In this document: positions 7,479 to 15,597 of the stretch, in pieces | How positions within the stretch are numbered: position 1 is the stretch's first letter | Layout: each line of letters opens with the position of its first letter | NCBI RefSeq assembly: GCF_003236395.1 | Contig: NZ_POUD01000069.1 | Span: 1 to 36,115 of the forward strand | Origin: Nonomuraea aridisoli | GTDB taxonomy: Bacteria > Actinomycetota > Actinomycetes > Streptosporangiales > Streptosporangiaceae | Reading direction: 5' to 3' | DNA length: 36,115 nt | Position numbers and translations under genes: made by a program | The notes under the pieces: model-generated | Databases searched by the model: none | What the model saw: only the letters and a program-made list of their open reading frames with translations | What the model was told of the DNA's origin: nothing

Positions 7479-8117
7479 GTGATTCCACTGCCGATCAGAG
7501 AGATCGCGCCGGGGGCGGTGCACCTGCCCGGGTGGCTGACGCTCGGCGAGCAGCGGCGCCTGGTCGAGGCGTGCCGCGCGTGGGCGAAGGGGCCGGTGCC
7601 GATGCGGCACACCGTGCTGCCCCGGGGCGGGGTCATGTCGGTGCGGACGGTCTGCCTGGGCTGGCACTGGCAGCCGTACCGGTACACGCGGACCGCGGAC
7701 GACGTGAACGGCGAGCCGGTCGCCCCGCTCCCCGAGTGGCTGGCGGATCTGGGCCGCCGCGCCGTCGCCGACGCCTACGGCGCAGCGGACGCGTACGACC
7801 CCGACACCGCGCTGATCAACTTCTACGACGGCCAGGCCAAGATGGGCATGCACCAGGACAAGGACGAGGAGTCGGACGCCCCCGTGGTGTCGTTGAGCAT
7901 CGGCGACGCCTGCCTGTTCCGCTTCGGCAACACCGAGACGCGCGGCAGGCCGTACACCGACGTGCGGCTCGAGTCGGGTGACGCGTTCGTGTTCGGCGGG
8001 CCGTCGCGCTTCGCCTACCACGGCGTGCCGAAGGTCTACCCGGGCACCGGCGATCCGGCGACCGGGCCGGCCTCCGGCCGGCTCAATCTCACCCTGCGCG
8101 TCACCGGCCTGCGGTGA
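7479..8117 (+). CDS. alkB: AlkB-type alpha-ketoglutarate-dependent DNA dealkylase
   Basis: A 212-residue Fe(II)/2-oxoglutarate dioxygenase that removes alkyl groups from damaged DNA bases by oxidation. The fold signature is complete: NFYDGQAKMGMHQDKDE with iron ligands His125 and Asp127, FGGPSRFAYHG with His181, and RLNLTLR with Arg201 for 2-oxoglutarate. A nucleotide-recognition segment lies at about 45-75. GTG at 7479 is chosen because GGGAGA lies 8 nt upstream and the family N-terminus starts here; an upstream extension would run into the divergent gene's control region. Its 3' end overlaps the convergent HTH gene by 17 bp. Confidence 0.92.
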   Translation: MIPLPIREIAPGAVHLPGWLTLGEQRRLVEACRAWAKGPVPMRHTVLPRGGVMSVRTVCLGWHWQPYRYTRTADDVNGEPVAPLPEWLADLGRRAVADAYGAADAYDPDTALINFYDGQAKMGMHQDKDEESDAPVVSLSIGDACLFRFGNTETRGRPYTDVRLESGDAFVFGGPSRFAYHGVPKVYPGTGDPATGPASGRLNLTLRVTGLR

Positions 8118-8781
8118 CGTAGCCGAACTCGTCGTCGGAGAGCGTGCGGCGCAACGTCCGCAGCACCTTGGCCGGGTCGTCGCCGGGGAACTCCACGTAG
8201 TACGGCTTCCCGTCGCGGCCGAACGTGATCGCCGAGCCACCCTCCCACTCGCCGAGCAGGTCGGCCCCGTGCTCGAAGGCGCCGTCGGGCTCGAACCCGA
8301 GCGCGCGGGCGTGGTCGATGGAGCCGAGCACGAGGTGCTGAGCCAGGTCGAACGGCGCCTCCTGCCAGCCTCGGTAGTCGCTGAAGAAGTATTCGCGGAA
8401 CTGGCTCAGCATGCGGTCGTCGATCACGTCGGGACCGATGGCGCTCTTCACGCCCATGCAGTAGACGTCGGCGAGGTAGCCGCAGACGCGCAGCTTGTCA
8501 TAGCCGTGCCGCCGCGCGACGAGCACGCTGACCATGCCGCCGCCGCCCGACTCGGGCTCCTTGTCCACCCAGCCGCGCGCCGGATCGACGCCGAGCCCCT
8601 CGCTCCAGCCGACGTTGATCCAGCACCCGGCCACCTCGGCCGCGCCGGTGTCGGGCGTCTCGGCGGCGATGGCGCGCACGAGCGGCGCGACGACCGACGG
8701 GGCGACCTTGAGCGCGCGGGCGATCTCCTTGGGCGACTTGCCCTGCCGGCGCAGCTCTCGTACCTGGTCCTTCAGTGTCAT
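8101..8781 (-). CDS. Helix-turn-helix protein with an uncharacterised C-terminal domain
   Basis: 226 residues. Residues 1-40 (MTLKDQVRELRRQGKSPKEI then ALKVAPSVVAPLVRAI) form a resolvase-like HTH of the kind found in replication-associated and regulatory proteins. The remainder (about 50-226) is a conserved-looking globular region with GWVDKEPES, RHGYDKLRVCGYLADVYCMG and DLAQHLVLGSIDHAR that I do not recognise by function. Stop at 8101-8103 lies within the end of convergent alkB. It begins 18 bp after the esterase stop, so it may be the last gene of the amidohydrolase-esterase unit. No strong ribosome-binding site is visible. Confidence 0.7.
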   Translation of the reverse strand: MTLKDQVRELRRQGKSPKEIARALKVAPSVVAPLVRAIAAETPDTGAAEVAGCWINVGWSEGLGVDPARGWVDKEPESGGGGMVSVLVARRHGYDKLRVCGYLADVYCMGVKSAIGPDVIDDRMLSQFREYFFSDYRGWQEAPFDLAQHLVLGSIDHARALGFEPDGAFEHGADLLGEWEGGSAITFGRDGKPYYVEFPGDDPAKVLRTLRRTLSDDEFGYVTAGR

Positions 8782-8799
8782 TGAGGCAGCGTAGCGCGG

Positions 8800-9831
8800 C
8801 TATGAGAGGCGGCGGGCTAGCCAGGCCAGCGCGAGCGGGTAGCGGTATTCGATGCCGCCGTGGCCGGCGTCGAACAGCTCGAAACAGACCCGATCATCCG
8901 GTACGCCCGCCGCCTCGATCGCCCGGCGGAACGCCACGGCGCCGAAATCCAGGAAGTACTCGTCCCGTTTGCCGGCGTCCACCCAGATCGCGCGCATCGA
9001 CCGCAGCGCCTCGGCGTACTCCGGCCGGCCGGCCATCGTGACCGGGTCGCGCTCGACCCAGCGCCGCCACACCTCCGGCACGACCGCGCCCGTGTCGTCG
9101 AACGGCAGGCGTACGGTGCCGTCGTCGTCGGCCGAGTAGGCGGCCGCGTAGGCGTACGTCTCCAGCAGTTCGAGGTCGCCCTCCTTGGTGCCGGCGAGCC
9201 TGCCGCGGAAGTCGGCCAGGAAGGTCTCGTACGAGCCGTCGTACATGTCGCGCAGCCTGCGGGCCAGGTCCGGGAAGCGGGGACGGTTGCAGACCTCGAA
9301 CAGCGCGTCGCCGGCGTGCGTGGCCAGCGCCCCGAACACGTCGGGGGCCAGCATGGCGGTGACCATGGCGCCGTAGCCGCCGCTCGACTTGCCGGTGACC
9401 GCGCGGTGGTCGCGGTCGGGGATCGTCCGGTAGTGCTCGTCCACCCAGGGCACGATCTCGTCGCGCAGGTACGCGTAGTAACGGCCGGTGGCGGGCGAGT
9501 CGAGGTACTGACTGCCGCCGAGGGACGTCCAGGCGTCGACGTACACGACGATGACAGGCGGCACGTCGCCGGCCGCGAAGACCGCGTCGGCCAGCTCCGG
9601 GTAAGGCTGCCGGAACGGCGTGCGGTTCAGCCACATGGCGACGTGACCGGTGTAGCCCTGCAGCACGTAGACGACCGGGTAGCGGCGATCCGGCGCGTCG
9701 TCGTAGCCCGGCGGGACGTACACCATGAGCGGCCGCTCGTGCGGGTCGCCCAGCGGGTTGCCGCGCAGCAGGGCGCTGTCGACGACGTGGTGGTCGAGAC
9801 GGCCGGCCAGTTCGGCGGACCAGGGCAGCAT
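8800..9831 (-). CDS. Alpha/beta hydrolase-fold esterase (putative esterase D/antigen 85 type)
   Basis: A 343-residue esterase. RYPVVYVLQGYTGH begins the core, GKSSGG (147-152) gives nucleophile Ser149 in a G-x-S-x-G motif, VDAGKRDEYFLD carries the likely acid, and FDAGHGGIEYRYP the catalytic His. This is the pattern of the Fes/esterase D/antigen 85 group. No signal peptide is seen, so it acts inside the cell, in contrast to antigen 85. The substrate is unknown. The ATG at 9831 has GAGGAG at 6 nt. It follows the amidohydrolase gene after a 14-bp tandem repeat and is probably co-transcribed with it. Confidence 0.85.
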   Translation of the reverse strand: MLPWSAELAGRLDHHVVDSALLRGNPLGDPHERPLMVYVPPGYDDAPDRRYPVVYVLQGYTGHVAMWLNRTPFRQPYPELADAVFAAGDVPPVIVVYVDAWTSLGGSQYLDSPATGRYYAYLRDEIVPWVDEHYRTIPDRDHRAVTGKSSGGYGAMVTAMLAPDVFGALATHAGDALFEVCNRPRFPDLARRLRDMYDGSYETFLADFRGRLAGTKEGDLELLETYAYAAAYSADDDGTVRLPFDDTGAVVPEVWRRWVERDPVTMAGRPEYAEALRSMRAIWVDAGKRDEYFLDFGAVAFRRAIEAAGVPDDRVCFELFDAGHGGIEYRYPLALAWLARRLS

Positions 9832-9839
9832 GGGATCTC

Positions 9840-9895
9840 CTCACTCAGCCGGCGAGACTCAGCCGGTGGGACTTAACCGGTGGGACTTAACCGGT
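9840..9895 (-). repeat. Four 14-bp tandem repeats carrying stop codons and the next gene's ribosome-binding site
   Basis: On the minus strand four contiguous 14-bp units occupy 9895-9840: ACCGGTTAAGTCCC twice, then ACCGGCTGAGTCTC and GCCGGCTGAGTGAG. The TAA in the first unit ends the amidohydrolase; the last unit supplies most of the TGAGGAG that precedes the esterase. Two units are identical, indicating recent duplication. Confidence 0.8.
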
Positions 9896-11098
9896 GGACG
9901 ACGTCACGGTGTCGACGCCCGCCTGGCCGACGGATCGCCCCGAGACCAGCACGAGGGCGATGTTGCGCAGGTCGGCGAGGCGTTCGAGCGGATCGCCGGC
10001 GACCGCTATGAGGTCGGCCCGTTTGCCGGGGTCGAGGCTGCCGGCGACGTGTCCGACCCCGCAGGCGTCCGCGGCGCGTACGGTGGCCAGCTCGATGATC
10101 TCCGCGTTGCCGTGGCCCGCCATCGCGAACACCTCCAGACCCCCGACGTACCCGTCGGTCTCGTTGGCGATGCCGCCGACGGCGAACCCGGAGTCGGTGC
10201 CGGCGACGAGCCGGACACCGGCCTCGCGCATGGCGCTGACGCCGGCCAGCCACGCGTCCAGCATCTCGGCGCCGTGGACCTTGCGGATGCGTTCGAACGC
10301 GCCGTGCACGGTCGGGCAGACGTACGTGCCGCTCGCCGCGACCAGGTCGGCGAGCGCGGGATCGTAGCGGTGACCGGACGGGGTGAAGAACGAGCAGTGT
10401 TCGATGGTGGTGACGCCGGCCTCGACGGCGCTGCGGATCGCGGCGTGCGCGTGGGCGTGGGCGGCGACGCCCTTGCCGCGGGTGGCGGCCTCCTCGACGA
10501 CGACGCGGAGCTGCTCGGTGCGGTACTGGGGGATCCAGCTGGGCGGCGCGCCCGGGGTCATCTGGCCGCCGGAGGCCATCACCTTGAGGCAGTCGGCGCC
10601 GGCGCGGAGGTTCTCCCTGGCGACGCGGCGGATGGCCGGCTCGTCGTCGGCCTCGCCGCCCATGTACCAGCAGTGACCGCCGGTGATCGTGATGGGCCGG
10701 GTGGCGGCCACGATGTGCGGGCCGACGGCCAGGCCCTCCTCGATCGCGTCGCGTAAGGCGATGTCGAGGAAGCCGCGCGCGCCGAGGTCGCGGGCGGTGG
10801 TGACGCCGGCGGAGACGAGCTTGCGGGCGTTCTCGGCCATGCGCAGCAGCAGGTGGTGGTCGCTCTCGGGGCTGCGCCGGGTCACCGGGTGGACGCGGTC
10901 GTCGAACCCCAGGTGGACGTGGGCGTCGATCAGCCCCGGCAGCACCGTGTGGCCCGGCAGGTCGAGCACGTCGCCCTCCCCCGCGTGCCCTCTCGGGCCG
11001 ACGGAGACGATCGTCGCCCCGTCGACGAGGACCTCGCCGTCCTCGATGACTTCCCCGGGGCGTCCCGTGAGCACCTTGGCGGCGCGGATGATCCTCAT
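9887..11098 (-). CDS. Metal-dependent amidohydrolase (imidazolonepropionase/prolidase-like)
   Basis: A 403-residue amidohydrolase-superfamily enzyme. Metal-site residues are visible in order: DAHVHLGF (His60, His62), CLKVMASGG (Lys172, the candidate carbamylated lysine), AAHAHAHAA (His214), TTIEHCSFF (His234) and VAGTDSGF (Asp302). The closest characterised relatives act on Xaa-Pro dipeptides or other amide bonds; substrate here is unknown. ATG at 11098 begins MRIIRAAKVLTG, the standard first strand of this family, and the same frame upstream has no family sequence. It is the first gene of a likely minus-strand unit with the esterase and perhaps the HTH gene. Confidence 0.87.
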   Translation of the reverse strand: MRIIRAAKVLTGRPGEVIEDGEVLVDGATIVSVGPRGHAGEGDVLDLPGHTVLPGLIDAHVHLGFDDRVHPVTRRSPESDHHLLLRMAENARKLVSAGVTTARDLGARGFLDIALRDAIEEGLAVGPHIVAATRPITITGGHCWYMGGEADDEPAIRRVARENLRAGADCLKVMASGGQMTPGAPPSWIPQYRTEQLRVVVEEAATRGKGVAAHAHAHAAIRSAVEAGVTTIEHCSFFTPSGHRYDPALADLVAASGTYVCPTVHGAFERIRKVHGAEMLDAWLAGVSAMREAGVRLVAGTDSGFAVGGIANETDGYVGGLEVFAMAGHGNAEIIELATVRAADACGVGHVAGSLDPGKRADLIAVAGDPLERLADLRNIALVLVSGRSVGQAGVDTVTSSTG

Positions 11099-11194
11099 GC
11101 GTCCCAGCGTGCCACGCGCCTTAAGGAGGTGAGAAGGGCATCGTAAGCACCGGCGGGCACCGTGGAGGCGTCGCCCAGAGGAAGGACCGCCGCC

Positions 11195-11647
11195 ATGACG
11201 CCGACCGCCGAGTACGTCATCACCCGCCTGTTCGACGCTCCCCGGAAGGCGGTGTGGGCCTCCTGGACCGAGCCGGAGCGGTTCTCGCGCTGGTTCGGGC
11301 CGCCGCCGCTGACCACGCCGGTGGGCCGGATCACCCTGGACGCCTGGCCGGGCGGCGTGTGGCGGGCCACGCTCGTGGGCGAGGAGGGGTTCGAGGTGAC
11401 GCTGGACGGAACGTACCGCGAGGTGGTGCCGCAGGCGCGGCTGGTGTTCACCACCGGCGACCCCGACGCGCCCGGCGACGGCCCCGCCTCCGTGGTCACC
11501 GTCGAGCTGACCGACGCGGACGGCGGGACCGAGATGCGCTTCCACCAGTACGGCGTCAACACCGACGACCGGCACGCCGAGCAGGCCAGGGCGGGCTGGA
11601 TCGAGTTCTTCGACCGCCTCGCCGCCGACCTCGAACGCGGGTCATAG
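11195..11647 (+). CDS. SRPBCC/AHSA1-family protein
   Basis: A 150-residue START-like ligand-binding protein. VITRLFDAPRKAVWASWTEP at the N-terminus, followed by FSRWFGPP and the C-terminal GWIEFFDRLAADLE helix, is the usual pattern of activator-of-Hsp90-like (AHSA1) proteins in actinomycetes. The ligand is unknown. ATG at 11195 is preferred: AGAGGAAGGA lies 8-9 nt upstream, while the earlier in-frame GTG at 11162 lacks a site. The ArsR partner often found beside this family is missing. The stop overlaps the convergent AfsR-like gene by 6 bp. Confidence 0.85.
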   Translation: MTPTAEYVITRLFDAPRKAVWASWTEPERFSRWFGPPPLTTPVGRITLDAWPGGVWRATLVGEEGFEVTLDGTYREVVPQARLVFTTGDPDAPGDGPASVVTVELTDADGGTEMRFHQYGVNTDDRHAEQARAGWIEFFDRLAADLERGS

Positions 11648-14600
11648 CAGCTTCTCGACGTCGTCCAGCTTGCCGGCGGCCCCCTGCGCGTACGCGGCCT
11701 CGAACGCCTCGTCGCCGAGGGCCGCGCGGGCCCGGGAGGCGGCGCGGTCGATGTCGTGACGCTCCGACAGGCCGGCCGGCGTCTGGTTGTGCCGCCTGGC
11801 GGCGTCCGCCAGCCCGAGGAGCCTGGCCGCCTGCTCGGGGCTCGCGGCGGCCGCCGCGCCCTCCACGGCGAACACCGTCGTCGCGGGGTCGCCGACCTTG
11901 CGCGCCAGGCCCAGCGCCTCCAGGTGCAGCCGCATGGCCGCGTCGGCGTCGCCGCGCAGCTCCGTGAGGTAGCCGAGCTCGATCAGGGTGTCCGGGAGGT
12001 GCATCGCGAAGTCGCCGCCGGGGTCGCGCGACAGCCCTTCGAGCAGGTGGTTCAGGTGCTTCTCCGCCAGGTCGTACCGCCCGGCCCGGCGCGCGGCGAA
12101 GGCGAGACCCATCTCGGCCATGCTCGTGTTCCGCGAATAGCCCTGGGCTGTGGCCAGCTTCAGCGCCCGCTCGCAGATCTCGACGGCGGTGTCGTAGTCG
12201 CCCTTGCCGAGCGCGACCCAGCCGAGCCAGGCGGTGTGCGAGGCGACCTCCGGCCACAGCCCCAGGTCCTCCGCCATCCGCAGGCCCTCGCCGAACAGCC
12301 GGGCGGCCTGCTCGGCGTCCTTCCTCATCTCGGCCAGCGAGGCCAGCCACTCGGTGGCGCGCAGCAGGCCCCACCGGTCGCCCAGCTCGGTGAACAGGCG
12401 GGCGCTCTCGGTGCCGATCCGTTCCAGGGCCTCGTGGTCGCGGCGGGTGAAGGCGTCCATGGCGTGCCGGACGAGCGCGACCGCGACGCCCCACTTGTCG
12501 CCGACCTCCCGGAAGGTGGCCAGTGCCCGCTCCGTCAGCTCCTGCCCGGTCGCGATGTCCTCGACGTGCATGCCGACGAACACCTCGGCCCTGGCCCGTT
12601 CGCGCCGGTCGGGGACGGCCTCCAGCACCGGGCGCCAGTCGACGTGCTCGCCGGCGAGCAGCGCGAACGCGGCCTGCCAGGCGGCCGCCCGCGCGCGTAC
12701 GGCCTCGACGCCGGGCGTGGGCGGCACGGACAGGGCCGTCTCCAGCGAGCGCCGGGCCTCGGCCGGCCTGCCGCGCAGGAACCAGTACCAGGCGAGCGCG
12801 TTCACCAGCCGGGCGGCGGCGCCGGCGTCGCCGTGGGCCACCGCCGTGTCGAGGGCGGCCCGCATGTTGGCGGCCTCGGCGTCCAGGCGCAGCAGCCAGT
12901 CGCGCTGGTCGTGCGCGTACAGCTCGGGCTCGGCGCGTTCGGCGAGCTCCAGGTAGTGGCGCAGGTGCGCGAGGCGTACGCGGTCGAGCTCGCCGGCGTC
13001 GGTCATCCGGGCCAGGCAGTACGCGGAGACCGACTCCAGCAGCCGGTAGCGCATGCCGGTCGGCGCGTCGGCGACCACGACGAGCGACCGGTCGACCAGC
13101 CGCGCCAGCAGATCCAGCACGTCCAGCTCGGTCCCCGCCGCGTCGCCCGGCCCTGGACCAGCCGGGTCGCCGTAGGCGGGCGTCGGCGCCGCGTCGGCGA
13201 CGCCGGCGAGGGCGCAGACGGCTTCGGCGGCCTCCAGCGTGCAGCCGTCGGCGTGCGCAGCGAGGCGGCGCAGCACCCTGCGTTCGTCGCCGGACAGCAG
13301 GTCCCAGCTCCAGTCGATCACCGCAGTGAGCGTCTGCTGCCGGGCCGGGGCCCCGCGCTGCCCGGAGGCGAGCAGCCGGAACCGGTCGTCCAGCCGGGCG
13401 ACCACGCCGTGCACGCCGAGCGCGCGCACCCGGGTCGCGGCCAGCTCCAGCGCCAGCGGGATGCCGTCGAGCCGCCGGCAGAGCTGCGCGACCGCCTGCG
13501 CGTTGGAGGCGTCGAGCGAGAACCCGCGGGCGGACGCGGCGGCCCTGGCGACGAAGAGCCGTACGGCGTCGGAGCGGGCCATGGTGGCCAGGTCGGCGGC
13601 GGCGGGCACGCCGAGCGGCGGCACGCTCCACAACACCTCGCCGGCCACGGCCAACGGCTCGCGGCTGGTGGCCAGGACGCGCAGCTCGGGACAGCCCCGC
13701 AGCAGCGTCTCGGCCAGCTCGGCGACCTGCTCGACGACGTGCTCGCAGTTGTCCAGCACGAGCAGCGCGCGCCGGGGCTTGAGCGCGGCGACCAGGTGCC
13801 CGGCCGGGGAGCCGCCGGAGGCGTCCTCCCTGATGTCGAGGGCCGCGATGACGGCCTCGGCGGGCGACCGGGACGACTGGTCGAGCGCGACGAGCCAGGC
13901 GCCGTCCGGGTACGTGTCGAGCAGTCGGCTCGCCACCTCCACCGCCAGCCTGGTCTTGCCGACGCCGCCGCTGCCGGTGAGCGTGACCAGCCGTTCCTCG
14001 GTGACCAGCGCGCTCACCTCGGCCAGGGCCTCCTCCCGGCCGATGAGCCTGCTGACGGAGGCGGGCAGGTTGGTCACCGGGCGTTCCGCGGGCACGCTCA
14101 GCGCCGGGTCCTGGCCGAGGATCGCCTGGTGGAGGGCGACCAGCTCGGGCCCCGGGTCGAGGCCGAGCTCCTCCGACAGCCGTTCGCGCAGCTCGCCGTA
14201 ACTCGCGAGGGCCTCGCTCTGGCGGCCGGCCCGGTAGAGGACGCGCATATGGACGGCGCGCAGGCGTTCCCTGAGCGGGTGGCGGGCCACCAGGTCGCCC
14301 AGCTCGCCGACGAGCAGGCCGTGCTCGCCGAGCTCCAGCCGCGCCTCCGCGTGCTGCTCCAGCGCCGACAGCCGCTGCTCCTCCAGTCGGAGGATGGCCG
14401 AACGGGTGTACTCCTCGTCGGCGAAGTCCGCGTACGCCGGGCCGCGCCACAGGGCCAGCGCGCCGGCCAGCAGCTCGGCCTTCGTGCGCGGGCTGGTCGC
14501 GGCCTCGGCCTCGGCGAGCAGGCCGGCGAACCGGGCGGCGTCGAGCGCGCCGTCGTCGCAGCGCAGCAGGTAGCCGGGTGCGCGGGAGACGACGAGGTTC

Positions 14601-14845
14601 TTGCCGCCGGGCTCGGCGTCCTCGAACGCCTTGCGCAGCTGCGAGACCCGCACCTGCAGCGCGCCCGCCGGATTCGCCGGCGGCTCGTCGCCCCACAGGT
14701 CGTCGACCAGCCGGTCCACCGAGACCGGATGGCCCTCGTGGACGAGCAGGTCCACCAGCAGCGCGCGTACCTTGAGGCCGGGGATCGTGACGGGCTCCCC
14801 CGCGTCGGTCCAGACGGCCAGTGGGCCCAGCACCCCGAATCGCAT
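11642..14845 (-). CDS. AfsR/SARP-type regulator with BTAD, NB-ARC ATPase and TPR domains
   Basis: A 1067-residue transcriptional activator of the AfsR/DnrI class. Order: OmpR-like winged helix (about 1-95), bacterial transcriptional activation domain (about 95-240), NB-ARC ATPase with Walker A GSGGVGKT (291-298, Lys297) and the downstream LVLDNCEH and VLATSREPL motifs, then a helical TPR-rich region to the end. A low-complexity Pro/Gly/Ala insert (APTPAYGDPAGPGPGDAA) sits in the middle. Such proteins activate secondary-metabolite or developmental genes, but no biosynthetic cluster is present in the window, so its target is unknown. ATG at 14845 is preceded by AAGGTGG and starts MRFGVLGPLAVW, typical for the family. 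Confidence 0.93.
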   Translation of the reverse strand: MRFGVLGPLAVWTDAGEPVTIPGLKVRALLVDLLVHEGHPVSVDRLVDDLWGDEPPANPAGALQVRVSQLRKAFEDAEPGGKNLVVSRAPGYLLRCDDGALDAARFAGLLAEAEAATSPRTKAELLAGALALWRGPAYADFADEEYTRSAILRLEEQRLSALEQHAEARLELGEHGLLVGELGDLVARHPLRERLRAVHMRVLYRAGRQSEALASYGELRERLSEELGLDPGPELVALHQAILGQDPALSVPAERPVTNLPASVSRLIGREEALAEVSALVTEERLVTLTGSGGVGKTRLAVEVASRLLDTYPDGAWLVALDQSSRSPAEAVIAALDIREDASGGSPAGHLVAALKPRRALLVLDNCEHVVEQVAELAETLLRGCPELRVLATSREPLAVAGEVLWSVPPLGVPAAADLATMARSDAVRLFVARAAASARGFSLDASNAQAVAQLCRRLDGIPLALELAATRVRALGVHGVVARLDDRFRLLASGQRGAPARQQTLTAVIDWSWDLLSGDERRVLRRLAAHADGCTLEAAEAVCALAGVADAAPTPAYGDPAGPGPGDAAGTELDVLDLLARLVDRSLVVVADAPTGMRYRLLESVSAYCLARMTDAGELDRVRLAHLRHYLELAERAEPELYAHDQRDWLLRLDAEAANMRAALDTAVAHGDAGAAARLVNALAWYWFLRGRPAEARRSLETALSVPPTPGVEAVRARAAAWQAAFALLAGEHVDWRPVLEAVPDRRERARAEVFVGMHVEDIATGQELTERALATFREVGDKWGVAVALVRHAMDAFTRRDHEALERIGTESARLFTELGDRWGLLRATEWLASLAEMRKDAEQAARLFGEGLRMAEDLGLWPEVASHTAWLGWVALGKGDYDTAVEICERALKLATAQGYSRNTSMAEMGLAFAARRAGRYDLAEKHLNHLLEGLSRDPGGDFAMHLPDTLIELGYLTELRGDADAAMRLHLEALGLARKVGDPATTVFAVEGAAAAASPEQAARLLGLADAARRHNQTPAGLSERHDIDRAASRARAALGDEAFEAAYAQGAAGKLDDVEKLL

Positions 14846-14913
14846 GCTCGCCACCTTATGCGGGCCCGTACCGGCAATGCCGCCCTTTTCCCGGGCGTCC
14901 CTTTTGCGGGGGT

Positions 14914-15531
14914 TCAGCCGGCCAGGATCGCGGAGACCGTCCGGCGGATCGTGTCCAGGTCGACGTCCTCGGCCAGCGTCTCGGGCTCGGGCGCGGCGTC
15001 GCTCACCTCCTCCACGTTGAGCAGCCTGCGCAGCAGCCGGGGCAGCACGGTGCGGCCGAGCAGGTCCTCCGCGAGCGCCGCGCCCTCCGCGCGGTCCATC
15101 CCGAGCCGTTCGGCGAGGTAGCCGCCCAGCCGCTCGTAGGTGCTGGCGAAGACGGCGTCGAAGTACGCGCGCGAGCTGCCGGGCAGCCGTTCGGCCTCGG
15201 CGATGCTCAGGCGGCAGGTCCGCACCTGCGGCTCCCACGCCATCAGCTGCAGGAACCGGCCGCAGAACAGCGTCACCGCCTCCATGGGGTCCTCGGCGTA
15301 CGCGTCAGGGGTCTTCAGCCGGCCCAGGTACAGCTCACGCACGAGGTCCATGACGGCGAGGAGCAGCTTGTCCTTGCTCTCGAAGTGCGCGTACAGCGAC
15401 CTTTTGGACGTTCCCGCGCGGACCGCGACGGCGTCCATCGACGCGCGTTCGTAACCGGTCTCGAGGAACACGTCCTTGGCCACGAACAGGATGTGGCGGC
15501 GGAGTTCCTCGCCACGCCGCTGGGTGCTCAT
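14914..15531 (-). CDS. TetR family transcriptional regulator
   Basis: A 205-residue repressor. The N-terminal HTH (about 31-50, ASMDAVAVRAGTSKRSLYAH) is followed by the FESKDKLLLAVM helix and an all-helical ligand-binding domain with a C-terminal TetR_C-like region (FLQLMAWEPQVRTCRLS). The ligand is not predictable. ATG at 15531 is chosen because MSTQRRGEELRR is a normal TetR start; longer reading upstream enters the operator. It is divergent from the NmrA-like gene with a perfect inverted repeat in between and probably represses both genes. Confidence 0.92.
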   Translation of the reverse strand: MSTQRRGEELRRHILFVAKDVFLETGYERASMDAVAVRAGTSKRSLYAHFESKDKLLLAVMDLVRELYLGRLKTPDAYAEDPMEAVTLFCGRFLQLMAWEPQVRTCRLSIAEAERLPGSSRAYFDAVFASTYERLGGYLAERLGMDRAEGAALAEDLLGRTVLPRLLRRLLNVEEVSDAAPEPETLAEDVDLDTIRRTVSAILAG

Positions 15532-15545
15532 GGGCGTCCCAAAAA

Positions 15546-15570
15546 AGTAAACGGTACGGTAGAGTTTACT
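15546..15570. promoter_or_regulatory. Probable TetR operator between tetR and the NmrA-like gene
   Basis: AGTAAAC (15546-15552) and GTTTACT (15564-15570) form a perfect 7-bp inverted repeat with an 11-bp centre. It lies 15 bp from the tetR start and 28 bp from the NmrA start. TACCGT-like (minus) and TAGAGT (plus, 15560-15565) hexamers inside it could be the -10 elements of both promoters, so occupancy would block both. Confidence 0.8.
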
Positions 15571-15597
15571 TGTTCGCGCATTCTCGGGAGATCCCTC

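Noticed and set aside
11756..15121. A very long open frame (over 1,100 codons) antisense to the AfsR-like regulator
   Set aside because: It has no recognisable domain and its composition is that of a shadow of the regulator; BTAD and NB-ARC motifs on the minus strand are decisive.
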